Part shown: positions 32,445 through 41,845 of the stretch, piece by piece
How positions within the stretch are numbered: the first letter of the stretch is position 1
Layout of the letters: each line of letters opens with the position of its first letter
From: Streptomyces sp. SID13031
Lineage (GTDB): Bacteria > Actinomycetota > Actinomycetes > Propionibacteriales > Kribbellaceae
Direction: 5' to 3'
Assembly: GCF_010548305.1 (NCBI RefSeq)
Contig: NZ_JAAGLV010000009.1
Coordinates: 124,001-188,000 of the forward strand
DNA length: 64,000 nt
Notes under the pieces: model-generated
Database searches by the model: none
What the model was told of the DNA's origin: nothing
Seen by the model: the letters and a program-made list of their open reading frames with translations, nothing else
Program-made: the position numbers and the translations under genes

Positions 32445-33512
32445 TTAGCTCTTCGGTACGGCGATGGTTGTGATTACGGCTCGGTGGTCGGAGCCTTCGA
32501 GGTCGTAGGTCTTGAATTTGCCTGGCACGATGTCGTCGGAGATGACCACTTGGTCGATCTGGGTGCGAAAGAGGGCTGGGCGATTGGCCGGCCAAGTGCC
32601 CTGGAAGCCCTCACCCACCGACGGGCCCACGCTCTTGCAGTTCTTGCCGAGGGCGGAGCGGAAGTCGGCATGGTCGGTGGTGGCGTTGAAGTCGCCCGCC
32701 ACGACGGTCATCGAACCTGCGGAGCACCAGTCCTTGACCACCTGCAGGTCCTGCTTCCAGATCGTCACGTCTCCCGGCAGCGGCGGGTAGCCGTGGTAGG
32801 CGATCAGGCGGAGTTTGCCGAGGTTGCCGCCCGTGATGATGATGTGGCCGAACTGGGTCGTGGTCTGCTGGACCGGGCCGATCGTCTGGGCTCCGGGCTC
32901 ACCGGCGCCGGGCTTCGAAGTACCGGGTTGTTCTGAGCTGACCTTGCCGGTGTCCAGCTTCTCCGAGTCGAACTGGACGTTGCCGAGGCTCTCCGCGACC
33001 AGCACGCTGGTGGCGCTCTCGACCTCCGCGTTGGCCTGCTGGGTGTAGCCGTAGTAGTTCAGGCCGTTGAGGTGGTCCTCGATCTCCTGCCGTACGTCGA
33101 CCCGGGCCTCGGGCAACGACACGATGTCCGGCCGGTACGCGTTGATCAGCTTCGCCACCTCGCCGGCGTCGGCTCCCCCGCCCAGCACGTTGGCCACCAT
33201 CACGGTCAGCGCCCGGCTGCCGGCCGGCGGCGGGGTCGGGCCGGACAGGTTGCGCGGGGCCAGCAACGCGCCGCCGGTCAGTGCCAGCAGGATCACCAGC
33301 CCGGCCGCGATCCGCCAGTTCCAGCGCAGCAGCATCGCCAGGCCCAGTACGAGGACGAGGACGAGGAACTGCGGCCGGAACGCGACCAGCTGCGTGAACG
33401 GCGTGACTTCGTCCAGACCGTACAGCTCGGGATACAGCGGCAGGGCAACGATCACCAGGAACAACACGGACAACAAGACCCGCCGGAGGTTCCAAGCCGC
33501 ATCCGTATCCAT
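32445..33512 (-). CDS. membrane-anchored endonuclease/exonuclease/phosphatase-fold protein
   Basis: 355 residues. Three N-terminal hydrophobic segments (about residues 10-30, 45-60, 65-85), then an EEP domain: PDIVSLPEARVD (metal Glu), GDFNATTDHADFR and C-terminal catalytic GSDHRAVIT. The domain faces outside. An insertion rich in Gly/Pro/Thr (about 190-220) interrupts the fold. Possible extracellular nuclease or phospholipid phosphatase. Confidence 0.82.
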   Translation of the reverse strand: MDTDAAWNLRRVLLSVLFLVIVALPLYPELYGLDEVTPFTQLVAFRPQFLVLVLVLGLAMLLRWNWRIAAGLVILLALTGGALLAPRNLSGPTPPPAGSRALTVMVANVLGGGADAGEVAKLINAYRPDIVSLPEARVDVRQEIEDHLNGLNYYGYTQQANAEVESATSVLVAESLGNVQFDSEKLDTGKVSSEQPGTSKPGAGEPGAQTIGPVQQTTTQFGHIIITGGNLGKLRLIAYHGYPPLPGDVTIWKQDLQVVKDWCSAGSMTVVAGDFNATTDHADFRSALGKNCKSVGPSVGEGFQGTWPANRPALFRTQIDQVVISDDIVPGKFKTYDLEGSDHRAVITTIAVPKS

Positions 33513-33591
33513 AACCCGCCCTGAAGGTCTAGTCGCTGTGCGTCAGCGAGCGGTAACCTTCACCGCGCGCCTGTGTCCCGAGGAGGTTGCT

Positions 33592-33864
33592 GTGTCCAAG
33601 CTTGCCGCGGTCAGACCCGCGTACTGGATCGCCGGCATATTGCTGGCGGTCAGCGTGGTCGTACCGCTTCTAGTCTCCACTTACGCCAAGGACGAACCCC
33701 GGCTGTGGGGATTCCCGTTCTTCTACTGGTACCAGCTGCTCTGGGTCTTCGTCTCGGCGATCACGGTGAGCATCTCGTACCAGCTGGTGATGCGCGAGGA
33801 GCGCAGACGACGGGCCGCGGCCGGCCTCGACGCCGGGTCCAGCAAGAAGGAGGGCAACCGGTGA
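33592..33864 (+). CDS. DUF3311 small membrane subunit
   Basis: 90 residues from a GTG with AGGAGG 5 nt upstream. Two membrane helices (WIAGILLAVSVVVPLLV and FFYWYQLLWVFVSAITVSI) with a conserved YQLLWV core. DUF3311 proteins are encoded directly before sodium/solute symporters and probably aid their assembly. Stop overlaps the transporter start (GTGA). Confidence 0.85.
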   Translation: MSKLAAVRPAYWIAGILLAVSVVVPLLVSTYAKDEPRLWGFPFFYWYQLLWVFVSAITVSISYQLVMREERRRRAAAGLDAGSSKKEGNR

Positions 33865-35516
33865 ACACCGAGGTCAACTGGGTCCAGCTGACCATCGTCG
33901 TCGTCATCTTCGTCGCGGTCACCGTGATGGGCTTCATGGCCGCGCGCTGGCGCCGGACCGGCGAGCTGGACAGCCTGGACGAGTGGGGTCTGGGCGGCCG
34001 TGGCTTCGGCACCTTCATCACCTGGTTCCTGCTCGGCGGCGACCTCTACACGGCGTACACCTTCGTCGCCGTCCCGGCCGCGATGTATGCGACCGGCGCG
34101 GTCAGCGGCTTCTTCGCGGTGCCGTACACGATTGTCGTTTACCCGATCATCTTCATCTTCATGTCCCGCCTGTGGTCGGTCGCGCATCGCAACGGCTACG
34201 TGACCCCGGCGGACTTCGTCGGCGGCCGCTACGGCAGTCGCGGCCTGTCGCTCGCGGTGGCGGTCACCGGCATCCTGGCGACGATGCCGTACATCGCGCT
34301 GCAGCTGGTCGGCATGCAGGCGGTCTTCGAGACGATGGGCCTCGGCGGCAGCAACACGCTGGCCAAGGACCTGCCGCTGCTGATCGCGTTCGCCGTGCTC
34401 GCGGCCTACACCTACTCGTCGGGTCTGCGCGCGCCGGCCATGATCGCGTTCGTCAAGGACGGCCTGATCTACCTGGTGATCGGCGTCGCGATCTTCTACC
34501 TGCCGCACGTGCTCGGCGGCTGGGACACCATCTTCGACGCCGCCAAGGCGAAAATGGCGACCCCCAACCCGACCACCGGAAAGCCGACCGGCGCATTCAT
34601 CCCGGGCGAAGCCGGGTACTCCGCGTATTGGACCCTGGCGCTCGGTTCGGCGATGGCCCTGTTCATGTACCCGCATTCCGTGACGGCCGTTCTGTCGACC
34701 AAGAACAGGAACGTGGTCCGCCGGAACGCGGCGATCCTGCCGGCCTATTCGCTGCTGCTCGGATTGCTCGCGCTGCTCGGATTCATGGCGATCACCGCGA
34801 AGGTCAACATCAACGGCCTGGACGGACTGGCGAACCCGCAACTGGCGATTCCCCGGCTGTTCGACCAGGAATTCCCGGCCTGGTTCGCCGGCATCGCCTT
34901 CGCGGCGATCGCGGTCGGTGCGCTGGTACCGGCGGCGATCATGTCGATCGCGGCGGCGAACCTGTTCACCCGCAACATCTACCGCGACTTCCTGAAGAAG
35001 GACGCCACCCCGGCCCAGGAGGCCAAGGTCTCCAAGCTCGCCTCGCTGCTGGTGAAGTTCGGCGCGCTGATCTTCGTGCTGGGGATGGACAAGACCATCT
35101 CGCTCAACCTGCAACTGCTCGGCGGGATCTGGATCCTGCAGACCTTCCCGGCGATCGTGGTCGGCCTGTTCACCCGCTGGTTCCACCGCTGGGCGCTGCT
35201 GACCGGCTGGGCGGTGGCGATGGTGTTCGGCACGATCTCGGCGTACAACGTGATCAACCCGGCGACCAAGAAGCACTTCGGTGGTTCGCTGGCGAACCTC
35301 CCGTTCACCGAGAAGCAGGTCTACATCGGGCTCACCGCGGTCGCGATCAACCTGATCGTCACGGTCGTCCTCACCCTCGTCCTGCGGGCGTTCAAGGTGG
35401 CCGAGGGGGTCGACTCCACCCACCCGACCGATTACCTCGCAGACGCGGGCGACCCTGGCGTGAAGGACCTGCCGGATCCGCTCGGCGAGGGTGGCGTGGC
35501 ACCTGCCAAGGCGTAG
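33861..35516 (+). CDS. mctP: monocarboxylate permease, sodium:solute symporter family
   Basis: 551 residues, GTG start overlapping DUF3311. Thirteen or so membrane segments of the SSS fold, with RRTGELDSLDEWGLGGRGFG and FLLGGDLYTAYTF near the N-terminus and AIGALVPAAIMSIAAANLFTRN-like core. Best match is MctP-type uptake of lactate, pyruvate and other short monocarboxylates. The DUF3311 partner supports this. Confidence 0.85.
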   Translation: MNTEVNWVQLTIVVVIFVAVTVMGFMAARWRRTGELDSLDEWGLGGRGFGTFITWFLLGGDLYTAYTFVAVPAAMYATGAVSGFFAVPYTIVVYPIIFIFMSRLWSVAHRNGYVTPADFVGGRYGSRGLSLAVAVTGILATMPYIALQLVGMQAVFETMGLGGSNTLAKDLPLLIAFAVLAAYTYSSGLRAPAMIAFVKDGLIYLVIGVAIFYLPHVLGGWDTIFDAAKAKMATPNPTTGKPTGAFIPGEAGYSAYWTLALGSAMALFMYPHSVTAVLSTKNRNVVRRNAAILPAYSLLLGLLALLGFMAITAKVNINGLDGLANPQLAIPRLFDQEFPAWFAGIAFAAIAVGALVPAAIMSIAAANLFTRNIYRDFLKKDATPAQEAKVSKLASLLVKFGALIFVLGMDKTISLNLQLLGGIWILQTFPAIVVGLFTRWFHRWALLTGWAVAMVFGTISAYNVINPATKKHFGGSLANLPFTEKQVYIGLTAVAINLIVTVVLTLVLRAFKVAEGVDSTHPTDYLADAGDPGVKDLPDPLGEGGVAPAKA

Positions 35517-35580
35517 TACGCAGTACAGAAAGTGGTGACTCCGACACGCTAAGGAGTCGGATACGCCGATTTGACGGGCC

Positions 35581-36183
35581 ATGGCGGGCAGAATCACCAG
35601 GATGTTGCTGGTTCTGCTCGTCATGCTGCTCGCCGCGGGGGCGGCACTGCTGACAGGCGGGCACCTGACGGAACTGGCCGACAACACGCTCTCCGGCCTG
35701 CACTGGCTCGCCGCAGCGGCCACAGGGCAGGTCCTGGGCTCTCTCACCGGCGGTATCGCCTATCCCGTCGGCCTGATCGGCTCAGCGGCCTGTATCGGCG
35801 TCTTCCTCCGCCTCAACCTCCGGCGACCCGGGGTGGCCCTGCTGGCCGCCGGGTTCGCCTGCAACGCCGTGGTGGTCGCCCTGAACGGCGCAATGCCCGT
35901 CTCGCTGGCAACACTCGCCCAGGCCGGTATCGAAGGCTTCGCCGAGGACCCGCGCCACGAGCTCGTCAACGCCTCCACCCGGCTGCCCTGGCTCGGGGAC
36001 GTAGTACCGGTCGCTCTGCCCGGCCTCGGTCAGGCTGTCAGCCCTGGCGACGTCCTGATCGCCGCCGGCGCCGGCCTGCTCCTGTACGCCGGAATGGGAG
36101 GCACCGGCCACATCCCGGTCAACCGGCCGCCGAGCTGGTCAGACCTAGAAGCGAAACCCCCGGCCGACCACCCGGCGAAGTGA
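35581..36183 (+). CDS. DUF5317-like membrane protein
   Basis: 200 residues. About four hydrophobic helices (RMLLVLLVMLLAAGAALLTG, YPVGLIGSAACIGVF, LLAAGFACNAVVVALNG, VLIAAGAGLLLYAGMG). The NGAMPVS segment is typical of DUF5317. No known function. Its 3' end overlaps the 3' end of the opposite-strand gene by 39 bp. Confidence 0.65.
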   Translation: MAGRITRMLLVLLVMLLAAGAALLTGGHLTELADNTLSGLHWLAAAATGQVLGSLTGGIAYPVGLIGSAACIGVFLRLNLRRPGVALLAAGFACNAVVVALNGAMPVSLATLAQAGIEGFAEDPRHELVNASTRLPWLGDVVPVALPGLGQAVSPGDVLIAAGAGLLLYAGMGGTGHIPVNRPPSWSDLEAKPPADHPAK

Positions 36184-37425
36184 CTCCACGACGACCGGGT
36201 CGTACTCGGCGCCGATGCCCAGGCCGATGTTCTCCATCGCCTTGCCGGGCGTCTGGCCGTTGCCCTCCCCGACGAGTTGCTCGTAGGCCAGCGCCACGTT
36301 GACGATCCCGCTCTCGACCGGGATGTCGGAGTTGTTCGCCCGCCCGCGCCGGTACGGGTCGTTGGAGTGCCGGACGATCTCCGCGACGTGATCGAGCACC
36401 CCGGACCGCTCGATGATCGAGGCGCCGATCTCCGCCGCCTGCTGCCGCTCCTCCCGGCTCCGCAGCAACGAGGCCCCACCCGGACTCGGATCCGCCAACG
36501 CCAACTGCCCGACCCCGGACAACAAGGCGGCATACTCGAGCGCCTCCATCCGGGCGGGTGTCAACCCAAGATCATTCCCGATCGCCACCGCCAGACTCGC
36601 GGTCCGCGCATTCTGCCCCGGACTGCTGAACCCCGCGATCTCCGTACTCCGAGCCATCGACCGAACAGTCGTCCTGTACGTCCTCTGAGCCGACGCGAAC
36701 CGCCGAAACGCAAACTGAGTCAACAACAACGGCACCACCACCAACGGCGGCGCCCACAACCCCAGCAACGAGGTCCCGGCAGCAAGGAGGACACCACCAA
36801 GCGCCATTGCCATCCCGATCTGCCCCATCACCTTGAGCTCGTCGCGCAAGGAGGCGGGGAACGGTTTGTTGTCGTTCTCGGTCGTCTGCCCAGCGCCGAC
36901 CAGAGCGTCAACGACACCGGCGGTCAGGACGCCGAGCAGCATCGCCAGGGTCAACGGCAGCGCGTGCCGCCAGGAGCCGTTCCAGGACAGGTCGGCGGGG
37001 ATCACCGCGTTGAAGACCACCGCCGCACAGGCCACCGAGAGGACCCTGCGGCAGGACACCACCAGATCCCAGCGCAGTCCTGCGATCGCTCGCGGGGCGA
37101 CGCCCGCCATGGTGGCTATGAAAGTCACCGCGATGATCTGCGCGACCTCGGGTGACGGGCCGACCGAAGGTCCCCGCAGCATCGCGTAACCGAGCGCTGC
37201 ACTGGTGGCGATCGGAGCCCGGTTGCGACTGCGATCGACCTTGAACTGCACCATCTCGCCGATCGCGATCAAGAACCCGAAGGCCAGCACGAAGGGCCAT
37301 TCGGTGACGCCGTGGCGGGCGACCATCACAAACGCGGCGCCGCCTAGTCCCACCCCGGCCAGCACGATGACGACACCGCTGCCGAGCTTGCGAAGCTCCA
37401 TGCTGTCGCTGTCCGCCGGTGCCAT
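36145..37425 (-). CDS. membrane protein with degenerate HD-GYP domain
   Basis: 426 residues. Six to seven N-terminal membrane helices like its upstream neighbour, then an HD-type domain in which the motifs have decayed: LEYAALLSGVGQLAL stands where LLHDVGK should be, and no GYP loop follows (RRGRANNSDIPV instead). It cannot bind the di-iron site of c-di-GMP phosphodiesterases. It starts one base into the stop of the intact paralogue, so it is probably a regulatory partner or heterodimer subunit. Confidence 0.8.
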   Translation of the reverse strand: MAPADSDSMELRKLGSGVVIVLAGVGLGGAAFVMVARHGVTEWPFVLAFGFLIAIGEMVQFKVDRSRNRAPIATSAALGYAMLRGPSVGPSPEVAQIIAVTFIATMAGVAPRAIAGLRWDLVVSCRRVLSVACAAVVFNAVIPADLSWNGSWRHALPLTLAMLLGVLTAGVVDALVGAGQTTENDNKPFPASLRDELKVMGQIGMAMALGGVLLAAGTSLLGLWAPPLVVVPLLLTQFAFRRFASAQRTYRTTVRSMARSTEIAGFSSPGQNARTASLAVAIGNDLGLTPARMEALEYAALLSGVGQLALADPSPGGASLLRSREERQQAAEIGASIIERSGVLDHVAEIVRHSNDPYRRGRANNSDIPVESGIVNVALAYEQLVGEGNGQTPGKAMENIGLGIGAEYDPVVVESLRRVVGRGFRF

Positions 37426-38774
37426 CAGGACGGTCCCGCGGCTGAGCCCGAGGCGCCGCCGCTGCTGCCGAGGCTGAGGTCGTCGTGGTCGATGCTGGCC
37501 TGAACGCTGGCATCCGGTGGCAACTGCTCTGCCTCCGCGGCCTTCCAGCCCTCCGTGGCGATCACCTTCACGAAGGCGTCGACCAGCTGTGGGTCGAAGT
37601 GCGAGTACCGGTCCTGCTCGAGGATCGCCAGCGTCTCGGGAACGCTACGGGCCGGCCGGTACGACCGGGTCGAGGTCAGGCAGTCGAAGGCGTCGACGAT
37701 GCCGATGATCCGGGCGAAGTACGGGATGTTCGTTCCACTCAGGCCGGCCGGATAGCCGGTGCCGTCGTACTTCTCGTGGTGATGCAGGACCGCCGACTTC
37801 ACTTCCTCCAGGAACGGGATGTTGCCGATCAACTCGACGCCCCGCGCGGGGTGGAGCCGGATCGCGTCCATCTCGGAGTCGTCCAGGCGCCCCGGCTTCT
37901 GGATGATGCTGGTCGGGACGCCGACCTTGCCGACGTCGTGCAGTAGGCCGGCGTGCTCCAGGGCACTCTGCCGGTCCTCGCTCAGCCGCAGGAACCGGCC
38001 GAGCATGCCCACACCTTCACTGACCCGCTCGGAGTGACCACGGGTGTAGAGGTCCTTCGTCTCGATGACCTGGATGAACGCGCGCATGGTCGCCGCCTGG
38101 GCAGTCTTCTCCACCTCGTACTGCGACAACGCCCAGCGGGCGACCAGAAGTGGGCCGAGGACCAGTAAGCCCGCCACCGGGCCAAGACCCCCCAGCCAGA
38201 CCACAGCGAGCAGCAGACCGAGGAAGCCGTATCCGGCCATCGGCAGGAAGGTCGGGATGACCACCTGCCGGAGGAACGCCAGCGGGCTGGCCTTGCCCTC
38301 GATCCAGATCACCAGGCAGACCAGGGCGGCGTTGGCCACGTACTGGGCGACGGTCGCCGCCATCGTCGCGAGGATCGCTCGCGCCTCGTGATCCAGGGCG
38401 CTGTCGCCGACCGGGCCTGCCGCGAGAGTGTAGGCAACACCGCCCGCGGCCGCCGCGAAAATACGCTGAGTGCCGTTGAAGATCCGCCGAATCAGGGGCA
38501 TCCGGCGGCGAACTTGAGGAAGGTACGCCACTGCTGCCGCGATCACCGCAGCCCATGGCCCAGCGATCACGTAGACCGTCATCAGGACCACCGAGTCCAA
38601 TGACGCCAGGTAAGTCGGCCCGACGGAGAACCGCAGCAATCCTCCGACGAGCATGAGGAAACACAGCGCCAGTAGTGTCCAGAAGCTCTCGACATGCCAG
38701 AAGGCGAGGCCGAGGACCAACAAGGCCAGGATCGTCGCGACCGAGACGAACGCGCGCAGCGCGTGTCGTCTCAT
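37425..38774 (-). CDS. membrane-bound HD-GYP domain phosphodiesterase
   Basis: 449 residues from the ATG at 38774. N-terminal membrane module (about residues 1-215), then HD-GYP: HSERVSEGVG, LLHDVGKVGVP, HPARGVELI, HHHEKYDGTGYP and DAFDCLTSTRSYRP. All metal ligands and the GYP motif are present, so it should hydrolyse c-di-GMP or a related dinucleotide. Co-transcribed with a decayed paralogue. Confidence 0.9.
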   Translation of the reverse strand: MRRHALRAFVSVATILALLVLGLAFWHVESFWTLLALCFLMLVGGLLRFSVGPTYLASLDSVVLMTVYVIAGPWAAVIAAAVAYLPQVRRRMPLIRRIFNGTQRIFAAAAGGVAYTLAAGPVGDSALDHEARAILATMAATVAQYVANAALVCLVIWIEGKASPLAFLRQVVIPTFLPMAGYGFLGLLLAVVWLGGLGPVAGLLVLGPLLVARWALSQYEVEKTAQAATMRAFIQVIETKDLYTRGHSERVSEGVGMLGRFLRLSEDRQSALEHAGLLHDVGKVGVPTSIIQKPGRLDDSEMDAIRLHPARGVELIGNIPFLEEVKSAVLHHHEKYDGTGYPAGLSGTNIPYFARIIGIVDAFDCLTSTRSYRPARSVPETLAILEQDRYSHFDPQLVDAFVKVIATEGWKAAEAEQLPPDASVQASIDHDDLSLGSSGGASGSAAGPS

Positions 38775-39049
38775 GACCCGACCCCCTGCCTCTGCTCTGA
38801 GCGTTGGTTCACCAGTCCCAGAAGTCGCCACTCATGATAGGTCACCTCCGATCAGCGGTCGCGGTCTTGCGCCTGTCGGCTGACAGGCACAGGGGGGCAG
38901 ACAGCACATCGCTGACTAGACATAATTTTGCTCTTCAGGACTGCGCCGAAACACTGTAAGCCAGACCGTGACCCGCTGCACTGTGGCGAGCGCACCGACA
39001 TGGTATGAGAGACTGTGACTCTTTGCAGTTGTTACAAGGAGGCTTTCAA

Positions 39050-39124
39050 ATGGGCAAGACCGGCCGCAAGCGTCGCGCACGTAAGAAGAAGGCCGCCAAC
39101 CACGGCAAGCGTCCCAACGCCTGA
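39050..39124 (+). CDS. 50S ribosomal protein bL37
   Basis: 24 residues: MGKTGRKRRARKKKAANHGKRPNA is the whole protein, given here only as its ends MGKTGRKRR and NHGKRPNA. AAGGAGG lies 7 nt upstream and a strong terminator follows. This tiny basic protein matches bL37 seen in mycobacterial ribosome structures; it is usually missed by gene finders. Monocistronic. Confidence 0.85.
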   Translation: MGKTGRKRRARKKKAANHGKRPNA

Positions 39125-39147
39125 GTCAGGCGACTACGGACAGCGAG

Positions 39148-39169
39148 GACCCCGGTGAAAACCGGGGTC
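39148..39169 (+). terminator. bL37 terminator
   Basis: GACCCCGGT-GAAA-ACCGGGGTC, 9-bp stem with a GNRA tetraloop, followed by TTTGC. Good intrinsic terminator. Confidence 0.9.
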
Positions 39170-39443
39170 TTTGCAGTTTGGTCACATGTCACAACAAGAC
39201 CAATGGTCACACTGGTTTCGTATACTCAGTGTTCCACCATGAACACTCCCCGCTATTCGACCGGAATGCTTTTGTCACCAAACCTGTACCGATTGTTATG
39301 AACGGTGGCAATACCTTCCGATCAGCGGCCACGGCGATCTCAACTGTGGATAACCATGGGCACACTGTCGGCGATCTTCCCTACAGTTAGCGAGCGGGCG
39401 GTTCGCTAACGTTCGTGGGGTCGGCGACGGGGAGGTGGTTGGC
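39170..39443. other. AT-rich region upstream of the STAND pair
   Basis: About 210 bp at roughly 50% GC in a ~70% GC context. Possible promoter TTGTCA-N19-TATGAA (39272-39302), one exact DnaA-box-like TGTGGATAA (39345-39353) and an operator-like dyad at 39386-39410. A 70-codon frame (39178-39390) has no coding support. Confidence 0.55.
39386..39410. promoter_or_regulatory. inverted repeat GTTAGCGA-N9-TCGCTAAC
   Basis: Perfect 8-bp arms 34 bp before the ATG of the first STAND gene. Good position for autoregulation by the HTH domains of the two proteins. Confidence 0.55.
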
Positions 39444-41843
39444 ATGGCTGTGGCGTTCAGCGAACTGCTGCGCAGCCACCGGCTTGCAGCCGGCCATACT
39501 CAGGCCGCCCTGGCAGAACTCGCAGGACTCAGCGAGCAGGCAGTCAGCCTGCTGGAGCGCGGCACCAGGCGTCGCCCCCGCCCCGAGACGATCCATGCAC
39601 TCAGCACGGCCCTGAAGCTCAACGACGACGCCGAACAAGAGCTCCTCGCCTCGGTCCGGGCACCATCCCCCCTACAGCCTGCGATCCGCTCTCTGCCGAT
39701 CCCGTGGGAACTCCCCCAGACCGTTGCCGACTTCACTGCCCGAGAAGACGAATTGGACAAGGTGCTCAAGGCACTTGGCCGTTCCGGGAGCGCGAGTGTC
39801 GCCCTTGTCATCACCGGGATGGGCGGCGTTGGAAAGACTGCACTCGCCGTTCACGCCGGCCATCTCAGTGCAGACCGTTTCCCCGATGGTCAGCTCTATG
39901 TCTCCCTCCGCGGGCACGATCCGGGCGCCGCGCTGACCGGTGCCGAGGCACTGGGACAGCTGCTCCGCTCACTCGGTGTGCGGCAGGAGGCGATTCCGGA
40001 CGATGCAGACGAGATGGCAAGGCTGTACCGATCCCGGATGGCCGGGCGGCGGATGCTGATCCTGCTCGATGACGCCAGTTCCGTGGATCAGGTGACTCCG
40101 CTGCTGCCCGGTAGCAGCGGGTCAGCCACGATCATCACGAGCAGACGGTTCCTGGCGACATTGCCGGGAAGCCTGATTGTCCGGCTGGCGACATTCACCT
40201 CTTCTGAGTCCTTGCGATTGCTGGCCAGTGTCGCCAGCGAGCAGCGGGTGAACTCCGAAGAGGCCGCCGCCCGGGAGCTGTCCGAGCTCGCCGGTGGTCT
40301 GCCCCTCGCGTTGCGGCTGATCGGCGCGCGGTTGACCATGCGCCCCCAATGGCTGCTCCAGCATGTCGTCGACCAGTTGCAGGACGAGCGACGGAGCCTG
40401 GACGAGCTCGGGCTCGACCACTCCGGCGTCCGGGCGACCTTCGCCTCCTCGCTGAACGAGCTCACCGCCAGTCCCCGCGCGGAGGATCGTGCTGCCGCCA
40501 CCGCGTTCGATCTGTTGAGCCTCGCGGGTGGTCCGGAGATCTCGGTGCAGTTGGTCGCCCGGTTGCTGGAGCAAGAGGTAGGGACCACGGAGGGACTTCT
40601 CGAACGCCTCGTCGATCTGCATCTGCTCGATTCGATCGGCCCGCTGCGCTATCAGATGCATGACCTGTTGCGGGCCTATGCCCAGGAGCGCCTCTCGTCC
40701 GACGAGCGCGACATCGAGCGCACCTCAGCCATCGAGCGAGGTCTGAAGTTCTACGTCGCGGCCGCCTGGCAGGCACAACGAGTCACCCATCCTTGGAGCC
40801 CGCGGCAACCAATCGACGAGCTCGACCTCACCGGCGTGCCGGTCTTCGCCGATCTGACCGAGGGGCCAGCCTGGTTCGATGCCGAGTACGACTCGATCAT
40901 TGCCCTCTACAAAATGGCTTCGACGGTACCGGGGTTGGCGCGCCGATATGGCCCATCTCTTGCGCTTGGACTGTTCGGCTATCTCGAGATCCGTGCATAC
41001 TTCCAGCGGATGCGCACCGTCCTGGATCTCGCGCTGGCCTCGGGCCGCCCGGAAGACGACTTGGTGACATGGGGCTGGTTGGAGCACGATCGCGCGATCC
41101 CGGAGATCGAACTTGCGCATCTGGAGCAGGGATACGCTCGGTTGCTGCGCGCGCTGAGCCATTTCGAGGACGCCCAGCACCTCGCTGGGCTGGCACGTTG
41201 CTTCTCGTCGTTGAGCCACGTCTGCGAGCGCCTCGATCACCTTGACGAAGCAATCGAGTGGGGTGAGCGCGGCCTGAAACTGGCTCGAGAAGCGGGCGAA
41301 CTCGGCGCACTCGGCACCAGCCAACTGGTGCTCGGAGTCCTCTACAACCGAGTCGGGCGCACGGTTGAGGCGTCGGCCTCTTTCCAGGCCAGTCTCGAGC
41401 TAGCCGACAGCGACCGTTTGCTGGCACGCCGTCACAGGCTCGCAGCTGTCAGCTATCTGGCAGCAGGCTCCTACGAGTCCGGTATCGATCATCTCAACGC
41501 TGCGCTTGGCATCTACGCCCGCATCGACGATCCGGTCGGCTCGGCCGAGGCACGTCAGCATCTCGGCCAGGTCGAACTCGCCCGCGGTAACTACCCTGAG
41601 GCGGAGCGGAACGTACGGGAAGGCCTGCGGCTGGTCGAGCTCCACAACGACAGCGACAACTACCGCCGGGCTCAATTGCTCGCCAGCCTGGCCGCTATCC
41701 AGGACGCGACCGCCAAGCCCGCTGCCGCCCGCACGACCCGGTTGCAGGCGATCGAGATCTTCGAAGCAGAAGGTGTCACCGCCGCGGCCGAGGACCTTCG
41801 CCGAGAGCAGCTGGCTGTTCCGAAGAGTGGGTCAGCGGGCTGA
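39444..41843 (+). CDS. HTH-NB-ARC-TPR (STAND) protein A
   Basis: 799 residues from the ATG at 39444 (GGGGAGG 8 nt upstream). Order: XRE-type helix-turn-helix (residues 1-65, HTQAALAELAGLSEQAVSLL), NB-ARC ATPase (Walker A GMGGVGKTAL near 130, Walker B RMLILLDDA, GLPLALRLIGARL), winged helix/MHD region (YQMHDLLRAYAQERL) and C-terminal TPR-like repeats (~600-790). This is an actinobacterial SARP/AfsR-like signal-transducing ATPase lacking the SARP domain. Could be a transcription regulator or an immune-type sensor. Confidence 0.88.
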   Translation: MAVAFSELLRSHRLAAGHTQAALAELAGLSEQAVSLLERGTRRRPRPETIHALSTALKLNDDAEQELLASVRAPSPLQPAIRSLPIPWELPQTVADFTAREDELDKVLKALGRSGSASVALVITGMGGVGKTALAVHAGHLSADRFPDGQLYVSLRGHDPGAALTGAEALGQLLRSLGVRQEAIPDDADEMARLYRSRMAGRRMLILLDDASSVDQVTPLLPGSSGSATIITSRRFLATLPGSLIVRLATFTSSESLRLLASVASEQRVNSEEAAARELSELAGGLPLALRLIGARLTMRPQWLLQHVVDQLQDERRSLDELGLDHSGVRATFASSLNELTASPRAEDRAAATAFDLLSLAGGPEISVQLVARLLEQEVGTTEGLLERLVDLHLLDSIGPLRYQMHDLLRAYAQERLSSDERDIERTSAIERGLKFYVAAAWQAQRVTHPWSPRQPIDELDLTGVPVFADLTEGPAWFDAEYDSIIALYKMASTVPGLARRYGPSLALGLFGYLEIRAYFQRMRTVLDLALASGRPEDDLVTWGWLEHDRAIPEIELAHLEQGYARLLRALSHFEDAQHLAGLARCFSSLSHVCERLDHLDEAIEWGERGLKLAREAGELGALGTSQLVLGVLYNRVGRTVEASASFQASLELADSDRLLARRHRLAAVSYLAAGSYESGIDHLNAALGIYARIDDPVGSAEARQHLGQVELARGNYPEAERNVREGLRLVELHNDSDNYRRAQLLASLAAIQDATAKPAAARTTRLQAIEIFEAEGVTAAAEDLRREQLAVPKSGSAG

Positions 41844-41845
41844 TC

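Noticed and set aside
39178..39390. 70-codon frame in the AT-rich region
   Set aside because: No ribosome site, atypical composition and it overlaps the dyads and promoter-like sequence.
39170..39443. replication origin
   Set aside because: Only one DnaA box and no dnaA, dnaN or clustered boxes.
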